NCBI RefSeq assembly: GCF_003148745.1 | Contig: NZ_QGGU01000009.1 | Span: 62,001 to 126,000, forward strand | DNA: 64,000 bases | Reading direction: 5' to 3' | Source: Pleionea mediterranea | GTDB lineage: Bacteria > Pseudomonadota > Gammaproteobacteria > Enterobacterales > Kangiellaceae | In this document: positions 26,599 to 36,415 of the stretch, in pieces | Layout: each line of letters starts with the position of its first letter | How positions within the stretch are numbered: the first letter of the stretch is position 1 | Translations under genes and position numbers: made by a program | The notes under the pieces: model-generated | What the model was told of the DNA's origin: nothing | The model's input: the letters and a program-made list of their open reading frames with translations, nothing else | The model's database searches: none

Positions 26599-27777
26599 TT
26601 AAAAAAACCTATTCTTTATTTCTGAAACCAGATCCGAAGCAATGGTGTATTTTGCATTTTGATCCAATGCCACTGAGTCTCCATTTTTACAATAAAGTAC
26701 TAGTTCATTTTCTTCTGAATCAAAACCGATGTCTTTTTTAGCCACGTTATTCGCGCAAATCATATCAAGGTTTTTACGCTGCAACTTATCTTTGGCGTAA
26801 TATTCAACATTTTCTGTTTCGGCCGCAAAACCTATGCATAGGGGTTTATTTTTTAATGCGCCAACCTGCTGCAGAATATCCGGATTCTTAATCAGCTTTA
26901 TTTCCATGGTTTTCGCATTCTTTTTAATTTTTTGCTCGGCAATAGCCGCAGGCTTGTAATCAGCAACAGCGGCACAAGCGACAAACACATCGGCATCGGA
27001 AACTTGCTGCATTACAGCTTGCTCCATTTGCTCTGCAGTAACCACAGCCACCCGACTAACACCGGCTGGTACATCAATGCTCACAGGTCCGCTAACCAGA
27101 GTGACTTTTGCGCCCATTCTTTGCGCCGCTTTGGCAATGGCATAGCCCATTTTGCCTGAACTGTTGTTGGACAAAAAGCGTACGGGATCAATGGCTTCTC
27201 GAGTTGGCCCTGCGGTAATTAACCAGTGTTGTCCCGCTAATGCCTGACTGACCGGTTGCAGTAACTCATCAATAATGGCCAACGGCTCCAGCATCCGCCC
27301 CGGCCCTTGCTCGCCACAAGCCTGATCACCCACTCCAGGACCAATTATCTGTACTTTCCGTTGGATAAGTTGCTGTAAATTTGCTTGTGTTGCTTCGGCT
27401 TGCCACATTTGCTGGTTCATTGCTGGCGCAATTGAAATGGATGCCTGTGACGCAAGGCAAATGGTGGACAATAAGTCATCGGCAAGACCATGAGCCAGTT
27501 TTGCAATAAAGTCAGCGGTGGTTGGTGCAATTAAGATGCGATCCGCCCAGCGAGCCAGTTCTATATGACCCATGGCCGCTTCGGCGGCTTCATCAAATAT
27601 ATCTCGATGCACAGGAAACCCGGAAACCGCCTGAAAGGTCAGTGGCGTGACAAATTCTGTTGCCGATGCAGTCATAACAACCCGAACCTGATACCCTACA
27701 TCGCGCAGTCGGCGGCAAAGTTCGACGCTTTTATAAGCTGCAATGCCGCCAGTGATCCCCAAAAGAATATTTTTCAT
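26599..27777 (-). CDS. coaBC: Bifunctional phosphopantothenoylcysteine decarboxylase / phosphopantothenate-cysteine ligase
   Basis: CoaBC catalyses two steps of coenzyme A synthesis. The N-terminal flavoprotein (CoaC) has GITGGIAAYKSVELCRRL, the ADLLIAPTTADFIAKLAHGLADDLL-like stretch and the substrate clamp PAMNQQMW. The C-terminal ligase (CoaB) begins at WLITAGPTREAIDPVRFLSNNSSGKMG and has the lysines of IKKNAKTMEIKLIKNPDIL. It is 392 residues and divergent from radC. dut, commonly found next to coaBC, is absent here. Confidence 0.97.
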   Translation of the reverse strand: MKNILLGITGGIAAYKSVELCRRLRDVGYQVRVVMTASATEFVTPLTFQAVSGFPVHRDIFDEAAEAAMGHIELARWADRILIAPTTADFIAKLAHGLADDLLSTICLASQASISIAPAMNQQMWQAEATQANLQQLIQRKVQIIGPGVGDQACGEQGPGRMLEPLAIIDELLQPVSQALAGQHWLITAGPTREAIDPVRFLSNNSSGKMGYAIAKAAQRMGAKVTLVSGPVSIDVPAGVSRVAVVTAEQMEQAVMQQVSDADVFVACAAVADYKPAAIAEQKIKKNAKTMEIKLIKNPDILQQVGALKNKPLCIGFAAETENVEYYAKDKLQRKNLDMICANNVAKKDIGFDSEENELVLYCKNGDSVALDQNAKYTIASDLVSEIKNRFF

Positions 27778-27821
27778 TACCTAATTATACCCAACTATTC
27801 CGCGGTACATGCCTGTGCCCT

Positions 27822-27855
27822 TATTCCAGAAGGGTTACTATTCCAGAAGGGCTAC
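27822..27855. repeat. 17-bp tandem duplication in the coaBC-radC spacer
   Basis: tattccagaagggttac (27822-27838) is followed directly by tattccagaagggctac (27839-27855), 16 of 17 bases identical. It lies in the divergent promoter region, about 45 bp upstream of coaBC. Confidence 0.88.
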
Positions 27856-28043
27856 AGGCCATTAGTCTTACTGATTTTGCTTTAATTATGACTATGTTAG
27901 CGAATAACCACTAACTTAACCAGCCGAGTCTGCAGAATAAATCAACTATTTCCGACAAGATCCCCCGACAATATCTGCAAGACAATTGCTGTCGGATTAA
28001 TTATCTTTGCCGCTGGATTATATTTGCAAAATGGAACCCTATA

Positions 28044-28718
28044 ATGTCCATCATCAGTTGGCCACTTAACGAGCGGCCTCGAGAAAAGCTCCTGACCAAA
28101 GGCGCTGCCAGTCTGTCAGATGCAGAATTACTGGCTATTTTTCTGCGTACCGGTATCAAAGGTAAAAATGCCATAGAACTTTCCAGAGAGCTGATTGCAA
28201 ACAGCGGCGGCCTGCGTCAACTTTTAAACCAGTCGCAACAGCAAATTTGCCAAAATAAAGGATTAGGCACCGCCAAATACGTCCAGATTCAGGCGGCACT
28301 CGAAATGGCCAGGCGCTACCTTGAGCAAACCATCCAACGTGGTGACGCACTGGAATCGCCAGAGCAGACTCGGCAATATTTAAAAGCACTGCTTAGAGAC
28401 AGTCCCAATGAGCAGTTTGGTTGTCTGTTTATGGATAATCGACATAGAGTTATTCAGTACGAAACGCTGTTTCACGGCTCTATCAGCTCAGCATCGGTGC
28501 ATCCAAGAGTCGTCGTGCAGCGCGCATTGTTCCATAACGCTGCCGCGATTATTTTGGCACACAATCACCCGTCGGGCGTATCGGAACCGAGCCGTGCGGA
28601 TATCGACATAACCCGCACACTGAAGCAGGCGTTACAGCTGGTGGAGGTAAGGGTACTGGATCATTTAATTGTCGGTGACTTTGATATTACATCACTGGCT
28701 GAGCAAGGGTATATATAA
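28044..28718 (+). CDS. radC: RadC-family JAB-domain protein
   Basis: A 224-residue RadC protein: an N-terminal helix-hairpin-helix-like domain ([28 protein letters not shown]) and a C-terminal JAB1/MPN metalloprotease-like domain with [15 protein letters not shown] and an upstream glutamate. The role in DNA repair that gave the name is no longer accepted; the biochemical function is unknown. It is divergent from coaBC, its conserved neighbour. Confidence 0.93.
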   Translation: MSIISWPLNERPREKLLTKGAASLSDAELLAIFLRTGIKGKNAIELSRELIANSGGLRQLLNQSQQQICQNKGLGTAKYVQIQAALEMARRYLEQTIQRGDALESPEQTRQYLKALLRDSPNEQFGCLFMDNRHRVIQYETLFHGSISSASVHPRVVVQRALFHNAAAIILAHNHPSGVSEPSRADIDITRTLKQALQLVEVRVLDHLIVGDFDITSLAEQGYI

Positions 28719-28736
28719 CAATAGGAAGCGGCTTAG

Positions 28737-30713
28737 CTACCAACGCCACTGACCACCGAGGATCCATTGTCGGCCCCGGTTTGCTACACCCATTGGCAAC
28801 ACACTCGAAGGTGTTTGGTAGCTGTTATCCAGTAAATTTTTCACTAACAGATAATAACTGGCAGAGTCATTGTATTGATATTTTAATTTGCTCCCAAGCA
28901 CTATTCGTCTGTCGCTACGGTTTTGCGAGTCTACATCGCTAACGGTATAGCCGTTGAATGACCAGGAATAATTTTGCCATTTCTTCAAGTAAGTTAAGGA
29001 CCACTGTGTATCGGCAATATCAGCATTCAAACTGTCAAATAAGTGGCTCCAGCTGAATTGCACGCTGCCCAGATATGATTGATAACCAACAGCGCCTTCA
29101 ATTCCCGATGTTCTGGCCTCGCCCCCATTGATAAACGTTGGCGCCAATAATGGATTATCCGGATCAGAAACGGGGGGGCCCAATACAATGAGATCCTTAA
29201 ACTCGTTATAGAACACATTGAGTTCGTAGCGCCAATCACCTTGTTGTGATAACCAGCTTATTTCCGAAGTATTAACCGTTTCAGCATCGAGCTGTCGGTT
29301 ACCAAAATCAACCGGATTATTTTTATCGTACAATTCCAGAAAATTAGGCGCACGAAATGCCGATGCGTACAAAAACTTCAAACTGGAATGTTGATCCGGC
29401 TGCCATACCAACGCCAACCTAGGATTACTCGAACTACCAAAGTCACTGTAATCATCGAGTCGTAACCCGGAAGTTAATTGCCACTGCTGAGCTAAGTCCC
29501 ATTGATGCTGAAAGTAGACGCTTACGACACTGCGCGATGCTCTATCACTAAAGTTGAGCGCATCGCGGTTTGCTTGCAAACCACCAAAATATTCCAGCGT
29601 GATAGGATTATGCGTGGTGACATTAGCAACGTCACGCACTCGGCTTTCACGAATATTCAGTCCAAGCAATAACGTCTGTTTGTCGTTTAAAAATAACGAA
29701 TGATCCATTAGAAAACTGGCCGCTTCCGTTTCTAACAAAGGCCCGCCATAAAAGTCTTCATCCAAAGCAACACCAGGCTCTAACTCTATGCCTTGTGGTA
29801 TTAGCGTTGCTCGAGTGTTCCACTTATCTCTGGACAACGATAATCGGTAATTAAATTTCCAGTCATCGCTCATTCGCTGTTGATAATTTGCCGCAACAGA
29901 CCATTGCTGCATATTTTCATTATTTTCACCGTGATTGCCAAAAGTTAAAAAATCTTTCAGTTGACGCTCGGTATATCGTGCTGTGAAATTAAAGTAATCA
30001 AGGCTAACGCTACTGTAAAAATCAATACCTTCTATCGGATCCTGAGTCGAGCGTTCAATACCAAAACCATCGGTTATCAAATACTGATCGCCATCTTCTT
30101 CAAAACGACTTAAATAAATGCTCCATTCATCGGCGTTTTCAAACAAGCCACTGTTAAACCAGCTGATAGAATTATGACCAAAGGTTCCCAGAGTTGCAGA
30201 AACTTCATGGCCACTTTTTCGGGAGATCATATTCACTACCCCCAAAAAAGCATTCGAGCCATACAATGCGGATCCCGGACCACGGATCACTTCAATTTGC
30301 TCAATATTCTGCAATGCCAATTGTCGGTTTAACAGGGAAATTCCACCGGTGTAGAGATCATTTAGCCGCTGACCATCTAATAAGAATAATACCGACTCGG
30401 AAAGCGCCGTACTGCGTCCGCGAACAGAAATGCGATCGGCAGTGCCCTGCTCAATGTCTCGAGTGGCCGAAAAGCCAGGCACAAAATTAAGCAATTGCTG
30501 CACACTGGTAAATCCATAATTAAGGATGTCGTCACGTGTAAACACGGTGACATTGGCAGGGGCGCGATACAAAGACTGGCTGTCTCTTGAAGCAACCGTT
30601 ACTTCCAACAGTTCTTCAAAACTTAATTGCTGTAAATCATCAATGGATGACTGTGGCTCTGCCGCCGCAAAGTTAGCTAATAAGCATGCTGTGTAAAATA
30701 TTGAGCGGTAAAT
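28737..30713 (-). CDS. TonB-dependent outer-membrane receptor
   Basis: The mature part has an N-terminal plug (VTVASRDSQSLYRAPANVTVF, later RGPGSALYGSNAFLGVVN) and a 22-strand barrel ending in an aromatic residue (GGQWRW). It imports an unknown ligand, perhaps a cobalamin- or siderophore-type molecule. The first ATG/GTG/TTG in frame (TTG at 30608) lies inside the conserved plug and cannot be the true start. The frame stays open upstream and encodes a signal peptide, SIFYTACLLANFAAAE, with an AxA cleavage site, but no standard start codon occurs before an in-frame TAA. The best start is ATT at 30713, eight bases after AGGA. This predicts 658 residues. Confidence 0.8.
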   Translation of the reverse strand: MYRSIFYTACLLANFAAAEPQSSIDDLQQLSFEELLEVTVASRDSQSLYRAPANVTVFTRDDILNYGFTSVQQLLNFVPGFSATRDIEQGTADRISVRGRSTALSESVLFLLDGQRLNDLYTGGISLLNRQLALQNIEQIEVIRGPGSALYGSNAFLGVVNMISRKSGHEVSATLGTFGHNSISWFNSGLFENADEWSIYLSRFEEDGDQYLITDGFGIERSTQDPIEGIDFYSSVSLDYFNFTARYTERQLKDFLTFGNHGENNENMQQWSVAANYQQRMSDDWKFNYRLSLSRDKWNTRATLIPQGIELEPGVALDEDFYGGPLLETEAASFLMDHSLFLNDKQTLLLGLNIRESRVRDVANVTTHNPITLEYFGGLQANRDALNFSDRASRSVVSVYFQHQWDLAQQWQLTSGLRLDDYSDFGSSSNPRLALVWQPDQHSSLKFLYASAFRAPNFLELYDKNNPVDFGNRQLDAETVNTSEISWLSQQGDWRYELNVFYNEFKDLIVLGPPVSDPDNPLLAPTFINGGEARTSGIEGAVGYQSYLGSVQFSWSHLFDSLNADIADTQWSLTYLKKWQNYSWSFNGYTVSDVDSQNRSDRRIVLGSKLKYQYNDSASYYLLVKNLLDNSYQTPSSVLPMGVANRGRQWILGGQWRW

Positions 30714-30810
30714 AATAATATTCCTGAATAAAGTGTACTTGTTAAGTCTAGAATATTATTCGTCGGTTTGACCAGTAATTAATGCCTATCAAAAAGCTTC
30801 AGATAGCTAA

Positions 30811-32031
30811 CTAGCGCTCAATGATAAAATCAAAGGTCAGATTAATGCCGTACTTGGGTTGCCAGTTGTGCTCTTCCTCCCATCGGGTAAATGGGCGAAG
30901 TTCAACAAAAACCCAGTCTTGCCAGAGTTTCATTCGATACCCCACACCTAACTGAGACGCCGTCCAACGCTGATTTGGTTGCGTATCGTAATCGGAAGAC
31001 CAGATAACTCGCCAGGCCGAATGATCCGATATCGGATAGATTAAGGCACTGCGCAAATTCAGTTGTATACCCCGGGTGTCTTTTTCATCCTGTTGCCAAA
31101 GCATTAGCAGTCGTTGCTGGAACAACGCATCTTTCGGTAACAATCGATCAAAATCGAAGATCGCCCTGTTTTCCCAACCAAACTGATGATACCAACGCAC
31201 CCGTTCCGATAAACGAAATTGCCAACCTTTTCCCAGCAGCATACTTTGCCGGATACGACCTCCCACATAGGCCGATGAGCGACCAAAGCGATAACCCACT
31301 TTAAAACGTTTGGAAAAACCAGGCCTTACCTGCTCCAGATATTCAATCCCCAGGCTTGGCTGATCATTGGACTTTTGTACCGAATCATTTAAATTGGAAC
31401 TGCCCTGAGAGTCCTCTTCCCGATCGTTACCATCAAAAGTTAAACTTATTGCTCGCTCGGCATTCGGCAGCTTAACTCGGCCACTGAATCGAGTTTTAAG
31501 ATCCCAGGGATCTGACTCAAGCTTGGTAAATTCTTGACGCAAATCAAATTGTACATCCACTTTTTCATTGGGGTACTCGGGATCAGCAAAAAACGAATCA
31601 ATCCACTTTGCCGTTTCTTTAACACCTAACGCCAGTCCCTGTTTTATTTTATTCGCTGTTGAAACTTTATTTGAAATCTGTTTGTCTTGAAGCTTTTTTT
31701 CGGATGGACCAGTGTTTTGTATTGTCTCGGCTTCAGTGTCTTTTGGAGCATTGTTTTTTGGATCAGTGTCTTTCTGATCAGAAGCATCATTGTTTTGAAC
31801 AACCGTTGTTGTTGAAATGTTATTTGAATGAACCTTTGCTTCAGTTTTATTTGAAGTGTCAAAATAACTCTGGCAAGTGCCATCACAAGCCACGTCACTA
31901 ACAGCATCACTTTGGTTAGCCACTGTTGGGTGATTGGAAGAAGTTTGAGTATTTACCGTCTCTTTTTTAGCCGAGCACGCCAATAAGGCGAAAACTCCAA
32001 AAATGACAACACTACATTTTAGCTGATTCAT
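30811..32031 (-). CDS. Lipoprotein of unknown function with C-terminal barrel-like domain
   Basis: I do not recognise the family. The N-terminus is a lipoprotein signal (VIFGVFALLACSAKK, lipobox Cys about residue 19). Residues 20-115 are a low-complexity Asn/Thr/Asp/Lys linker. The C-terminal 250 residues alternate polar and aromatic residues, as in beta-barrel or beta-sheet proteins (YRFGRSSAYVGGRIRQSMLL, WQDWVFVELRPFTRWEEE, ending GINLTFDFIIER). The start was set at the ATG at 32031; a GTG two codons upstream is possible. It lies between the TonB receptor and the arg operon on the same strand, with wide gaps, so no operon partner is implied. Confidence 0.7.
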   Translation of the reverse strand: MNQLKCSVVIFGVFALLACSAKKETVNTQTSSNHPTVANQSDAVSDVACDGTCQSYFDTSNKTEAKVHSNNISTTTVVQNNDASDQKDTDPKNNAPKDTEAETIQNTGPSEKKLQDKQISNKVSTANKIKQGLALGVKETAKWIDSFFADPEYPNEKVDVQFDLRQEFTKLESDPWDLKTRFSGRVKLPNAERAISLTFDGNDREEDSQGSSNLNDSVQKSNDQPSLGIEYLEQVRPGFSKRFKVGYRFGRSSAYVGGRIRQSMLLGKGWQFRLSERVRWYHQFGWENRAIFDFDRLLPKDALFQQRLLMLWQQDEKDTRGIQLNLRSALIYPISDHSAWRVIWSSDYDTQPNQRWTASQLGVGYRMKLWQDWVFVELRPFTRWEEEHNWQPKYGINLTFDFIIER

Positions 32032-32037
32032 AATCAC

Positions 32038-32339
32038 AGTATAACGGAAACCAGCAAGTATTATATTGATCGCAACTAAAAAAAGATTGATACAGGTCGC
32101 ATGCTTCTGCGATAAATTATTTAACGTGTAGAAATATATCTACGCAAAATAGATAAGACAATTATTCGATAGGCTGTCACTGGATAAATAATTACTTTAT
32201 ATAAAGCTACTGGATAAAGGATTACTGAGCAGTTCGTTACTGAACAACCATTAACCATCTATCACATCAATCAACCATTTATCCCATAAAAGAGAAACAA
32301 CGTCCGTGTTACTTAACAATATGAATTAATAAGTTTTGC
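32038..32339. other. Spacer between argH and the lipoprotein gene
   Basis: About 300 bp, AT-rich. It contains loosely repeated blocks: actggataaat and attact recur with a 30-bp period (32179-32196, 32209-32226), and aaccat is repeated. No terminator with a T-run was recognised after argH. Confidence 0.5.
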
Positions 32340-34148
32340 TTAACCTATATCATAAACCATGGCTATTTCATCACAGGAGGCTTTACGTGGGCAAAACTGA
32401 CAATCTTTCAGTATCTTCTTTGGCAAGGTTTCGATGGATGAATATTCAAAGTCACAGGCGCTGAAGAACTTTGGTTGTCGGGTTAACACAAACACGGTTT
32501 TAAGCGACAGCAACCTTGCCGCGGCGATCAGCGCAAATACCAGGCGTTTGCCCAGTCCTTGACCGTGATACTCTGGCTTTACACCGAGCGAACGTATTTC
32601 AACCAGCTGCTCATCGTATATGTACAAACTGCCGCAAGCAACTATTTCACCGAGTTCATTTTTTACCACTTTAAACAGATTCAATTGATTGCCAATGTCT
32701 TCTTCATTTCTGGGTAAGTTTTCGCCCTGAGCACTCCAGAAGTTCACCAGTTGATGAATGGTCGAAATATCTGACAAGGTTGCATCGGTAATTTGAAACG
32801 CAAGTGCCGAGCGGGACATTTCAGCATGACTGCCAACGCCACCTTTAACCTGACGTCGACTAATGGCCTGCTCAACTTTAAGCCAGTTAAAGATATCTTC
32901 TTCGATTGCGTTATTCACCGATTTAAAATCGAGTAGAGTTAATTGGTGCAAATAATATTGCTTTTTTTCTGCCAACATAACCAGACGTCCGGTTTGATCG
33001 TGCGCATCACGAAATGGAATGCCTTTATCGACAAGATAATCCGCCAGCTCAGTAGCATTGGCAAAACTGTTTTCGACGGCAGCACGCATTGCCGTTTTAT
33101 TCACCGCAAGCGTATCAATAACCTGATTAAACATAGCCAGAGATTGTTGCCAGGACTGTACCGACTGAAACAGAAGCTGTTTGTCTTGCTGCAGATCTTT
33201 ATTGTACCCAAGCGGCAAACTTTTGGTTGCGATCTGCATCTGTGATAATAGCGCCAACCCTTCTGCACTTTTTCCTCGAATTAACTCCAGTGCATCGGGA
33301 TTCTTTTTTTGTGGCATCAACGATGAACCGGAGGTAACCGAGTCATCCAGCAACACAAAGCCCGCTTCCTGCGAATTAAAAAAGATTAAATCTTCCGCTA
33401 ATCGGGATAAATGCAATAATGAATTGCTGCTGCAATAAAGCAAGTCAAGAACAAAGTCTCTGTCGGAAACCGTATCCAGCGCGTTTTGCGTGGCCGAAGC
33501 AAAGCCAAGATCAATCGCCAGTTTATCGCGATCAATATGAAACGCCGTACCCGCAATCGCCGAAGCGCCAAGTGGACATTCATCACTTAAATCCGACAAG
33601 CTTTGTAAACGTTTAATATCCCTTGCGATCATCTGTGCTGCGGCATTCAACCAGAACCCAAAAGTTATCGGCTGTGCACGTTGCAGATGAGTATAAGACG
33701 GCATTACCACGTCAGAAAAAACAATCGCTTTCTCATTTAATAACAAATGGGTTTGTTTTAACTGTCGTGTCAGTTTTTTTACCGCCTGTTTGCACCAAAG
33801 CTTAACGTCTGTTAGTACCTGATCATTTCGGCTTCGTCCGGTATGTAATTTTTTGCCCAGATCCCCCACCTTCTGGATCAACGCCTGTTCAACCCAGCTA
33901 TGAATATCTTCAGCATTCGAGGATAAAATTGAATCCAAATTATTTTCAACCGCCTGCTCAATATCCGTTAATGCTTTGGCTAACTGGATCAGTTCAAAAT
34001 CATTAATAATATCGATTGAGTTAAGCGCTTTTGCCCAGGCTATCGAGCCTGCAATATCGTATTTAACTAACTGATAATCAATTGGCAAAGAATCATTAAA
34101 TGATTTAAACAGTTCACTGGCCTGTGTTTGAAATCGACCGCCCCACAT
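32340..34148 (-). CDS. argH: Argininosuccinate lyase fused to an N-acetyltransferase domain, ArgH(A)
   Basis: The N-terminal part (about residues 1-455) is argininosuccinate lyase, last step of arginine synthesis: MWGGRFQTQASELFKSFN, HTGRSRNDQVLTDVKLW, and the fumarase-family signature GSSLMPQKKNPDALELIRG. The C-terminal 145 residues are a GNAT domain with the acetyl-CoA loop VKPEYHGQGLGKRLVFALI. Such ArgH(A) fusions are known in marine gammaproteobacteria, where the extra domain supplies N-acetylglutamate synthase activity. It is the last gene of the operon, starting directly after the argG stop codon. Confidence 0.95.
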   Translation of the reverse strand: MWGGRFQTQASELFKSFNDSLPIDYQLVKYDIAGSIAWAKALNSIDIINDFELIQLAKALTDIEQAVENNLDSILSSNAEDIHSWVEQALIQKVGDLGKKLHTGRSRNDQVLTDVKLWCKQAVKKLTRQLKQTHLLLNEKAIVFSDVVMPSYTHLQRAQPITFGFWLNAAAQMIARDIKRLQSLSDLSDECPLGASAIAGTAFHIDRDKLAIDLGFASATQNALDTVSDRDFVLDLLYCSSNSLLHLSRLAEDLIFFNSQEAGFVLLDDSVTSGSSLMPQKKNPDALELIRGKSAEGLALLSQMQIATKSLPLGYNKDLQQDKQLLFQSVQSWQQSLAMFNQVIDTLAVNKTAMRAAVENSFANATELADYLVDKGIPFRDAHDQTGRLVMLAEKKQYYLHQLTLLDFKSVNNAIEEDIFNWLKVEQAISRRQVKGGVGSHAEMSRSALAFQITDATLSDISTIHQLVNFWSAQGENLPRNEEDIGNQLNLFKVVKNELGEIVACGSLYIYDEQLVEIRSLGVKPEYHGQGLGKRLVFALIAAARLLSLKTVFVLTRQPKFFSACDFEYSSIETLPKKILKDCQFCPRKASCDEIAMVYDIG

Positions 34149-35489
34149 TTACTTTAAACCTCCCTGTTGCTTCATGGCAGAGATACGGCTGCTTAATGAA
34201 AACAATCGAATAAATCCTTCGGCGTGCGATTGATCATAAACATCATCATCGCCAAAAGTTGCAAAATCTTCCGAATACAAACTGTAAGGAGACTGTTTCT
34301 GGATTATCAACGCATGGCCTTTAAATAATTTCACCACCACTTTACCGGTCAACTTTTTCGATAGCTGCTCCGTGGCCTGCAATATGGCCTGAGTCATATC
34401 GGTAAACCATTTACCATCATAAGCCAACTGGGCAAATTCCAGCGCCAGTTGTTGTCGAAAATGCAAAGCATCGCGATCATAAACCAGTTGCTCCAGTGCC
34501 GTAATCGCATTAAGCATCACCGTTCCACCTGGAGTTTCATAACAACCTCGAGATTTCATGCCGACCAATCGATTTTCCACAATATCGACACGGCCAATAC
34601 CGTGACTGGCCGCTTTATCATTCAATAACGATAAGCATTCAAAGGGTGATAAAGCTTGATCGTTAATATGGGTAATCTCTCCCTGATTAATGGTTAATGT
34701 TATTAACTCAGCGTCATCGGGCGTTTGCTCGAGTGCTTTTGTCCAGGTCCAGACACTTTCCGAAGGCGCATTCCAGGGTTGTTCCAGCTCCCCCCCTTCA
34801 TGTGAAATATGCCAGGCATTGGCATCACGGGAATAAATTTTTTCCGCACTGGCACTGCAAACAATCCCTTTGTCTGCCAGATAATCCAGACAATCTTCTC
34901 GCGATTTTAATGACCAGACTCGCCACGGCGCGATCACTGTAAGCTGTGGTGCCAAACTGGCAAAAACTGATTCAAATCGAACTTGATCGTTGCCTTTGCC
35001 GGTACAGCCATGACACAAGGCATCGGCACCTATCGATAAGGCATACTCCACCTGCGCTTTTGCAATAATCGGTCTGGCCAGAGACGTTCCAAGCAAATAA
35101 CCATCTTCGTACACGGCTCCGGTTTTTAGCGCCGGGTAAATATAATCTTTCACAAACGCCTGCTTTAAATCCGCCACCACACATCCCGCGGCACCCGATT
35201 GCAATGCCTTTTGTTCAATCCCCTCAAGTTCTTGATCACCCTGACCAACATCGGCAACAAAGGCGTAAACTTCGCAATCGTAATGCTCTTTTAACCAGGG
35301 AATAATGGTTGATGTATCCAGCCCACCGGAATAAGCCAGCACTACTTTAGTTACGTTAATAACCTTTTTGGATTTAGTGTTTGAATGATCAACTGCCGTT
35401 TTTTGTTTCGCTGTATGGTTATTGGAATACTGACTCTTTGTCGTCACAGACCCAGAAGCCGCTGTATTAAATGTTTGTTGTGTGTTCAT
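34149..35489 (-). CDS. argG: Argininosuccinate synthase with N-terminal extension
   Basis: ArgG joins citrulline and aspartate with ATP. The catalytic part starts at [21 protein letters not shown], with the PP-loop SGGLDTS, and has [31 protein letters not shown] and PGGTVML. It is 446 residues, about 45 longer than usual: the first 48 residues are a low-complexity Asn/Thr/Ser/Lys tail ([13 protein letters not shown]...). No ATG/GTG/TTG exists closer to the conserved start, so the extension seems to be translated. Its ATG overlaps the argF stop (TAATG). Confidence 0.95.
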   Translation of the reverse strand: MNTQQTFNTAASGSVTTKSQYSNNHTAKQKTAVDHSNTKSKKVINVTKVVLAYSGGLDTSTIIPWLKEHYDCEVYAFVADVGQGDQELEGIEQKALQSGAAGCVVADLKQAFVKDYIYPALKTGAVYEDGYLLGTSLARPIIAKAQVEYALSIGADALCHGCTGKGNDQVRFESVFASLAPQLTVIAPWRVWSLKSREDCLDYLADKGIVCSASAEKIYSRDANAWHISHEGGELEQPWNAPSESVWTWTKALEQTPDDAELITLTINQGEITHINDQALSPFECLSLLNDKAASHGIGRVDIVENRLVGMKSRGCYETPGGTVMLNAITALEQLVYDRDALHFRQQLALEFAQLAYDGKWFTDMTQAILQATEQLSKKLTGKVVVKLFKGHALIIQKQSPYSLYSEDFATFGDDDVYDQSHAEGFIRLFSLSSRISAMKQQGGLK

Positions 35490-36415
35490 TATAAAACCTC
35501 ATTAAAAATAGAGTGCAGAATGGCTTGTTGAACCGGCATTCGGTTGGCAGCCTGTTGTTGCATGATGGACCAATGCCCATCACACACTTCGCTCACCACC
35601 TCTTTGTCACGATGAACAGGCTGGCAATGCATAAAATAATTTGCGTTTAATCGCTGCATTAAAGCTGGCGTAACCTGATAGGGTTTATACACTTGTTCAT
35701 TTGCAGCATTTTGTTGTCCCATGGAAATCCAGACATCGGTGTAAACCACATCGGCAAATTGCAAATCATCCGGCTGATTAAAGTAACGAAACGAATATTC
35801 ATCGTTCACAAGAGTGCTGTCCTTATTCAAGCTATTATTACTCTGATGCTTAACCCAAAAAGATTCTGCTGAACATTCCGGTGACACCAGTGAAAATTTG
35901 GCATTGAGTTTTTTTGCAACCTCCATCAGTGATTGCGAAACATTATTGGCATCACCAAAATACGCCACAGACCATTCACTCATAACCGGATTGATTTCAT
36001 ATAAGGTAAAAAAGTCCGCCAATGCCTGGCAGGGGTGATACAAATCACACAACGCATTGATCACAGAATATTCGTTTGATGCGGCAAGTGTTTGTAATGT
36101 TTGATGCTGATCGACACGGGCAACAACGCCCTGATACCAGTGCGATAAATTGGCTGAAAAATCCTGCAATGATTCTCGCACGCCCAGCTTATTATTTTGC
36201 AAATCATAGAAGTGCGCTTTTCCACCCAACTGCTCAATACCGGTAACAAAACTGGCGCGAGTTCTAAGACTGGGCTTTTCAAATAACAAGGCAAAGTGAT
36301 AGCCCGTTAAACTATCGCAATATTGTTGTGGGCTCGCCTTGATGTCACTAGCGATATTAAATAACGTTAGTATGTCATTAGCATTCAATTGCTCAACACT
36401 CAGCAGGTTTCTCAT
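35489..36415 (-). CDS. argF: Ornithine carbamoyltransferase
   Basis: The enzyme makes citrulline from ornithine and carbamoyl phosphate. The carbamoyl-phosphate loop is [10 protein letters not shown], the HPCQALADF motif is present, and DVWISMGQQ matches the SMG loop. The ornithine-binding HCLP motif is altered: the sequence reads [13 protein letters not shown], with Gln for Leu. A low-complexity insert lies near residues 190-205 ([16 protein letters not shown]). It is 308 residues. Its start overlaps the argB stop by 4 bp. The operon context makes the arginine role secure. Confidence 0.92.
   Translation of the reverse strand: MRNLLSVEQLNANDILTLFNIASDIKASPQQYCDSLTGYHFALLFEKPSLRTRASFVTGIEQLGGKAHFYDLQNNKLGVRESLQDFSANLSHWYQGVVARVDQHQTLQTLAASNEYSVINALCDLYHPCQALADFFTLYEINPVMSEWSVAYFGDANNVSQSLMEVAKKLNAKFSLVSPECSAESFWVKHQSNNSLNKDSTLVNDEYSFRYFNQPDDLQFADVVYTDVWISMGQQNAANEQVYKPYQVTPALMQRLNANYFMHCQPVHRDKEVVSEVCDGHWSIMQQQAANRMPVQQAILHSIFNEVL

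Noticed and set aside
30606-30608. TTG at 30608 as the start of the TonB-dependent receptor.
   Set aside because: It falls within the conserved VTVASR start of the plug and would remove the signal peptide that is clearly encoded upstream.
28737-32031. An uptake operon made of the TonB receptor and the neighbouring lipoprotein.
   Set aside because: The gap between them is about 100 bp with no coupling, the lipoprotein has no recognised transport domain, and no periplasmic or ABC partner is nearby.
34149-35489. A shorter ArgG start near the PP-loop.
   Set aside because: No ATG, GTG or TTG codon lies between the low-complexity extension and [11 protein letters not shown]; only an ATT follows AAGG, which is too weak to prefer over the coupled ATG.
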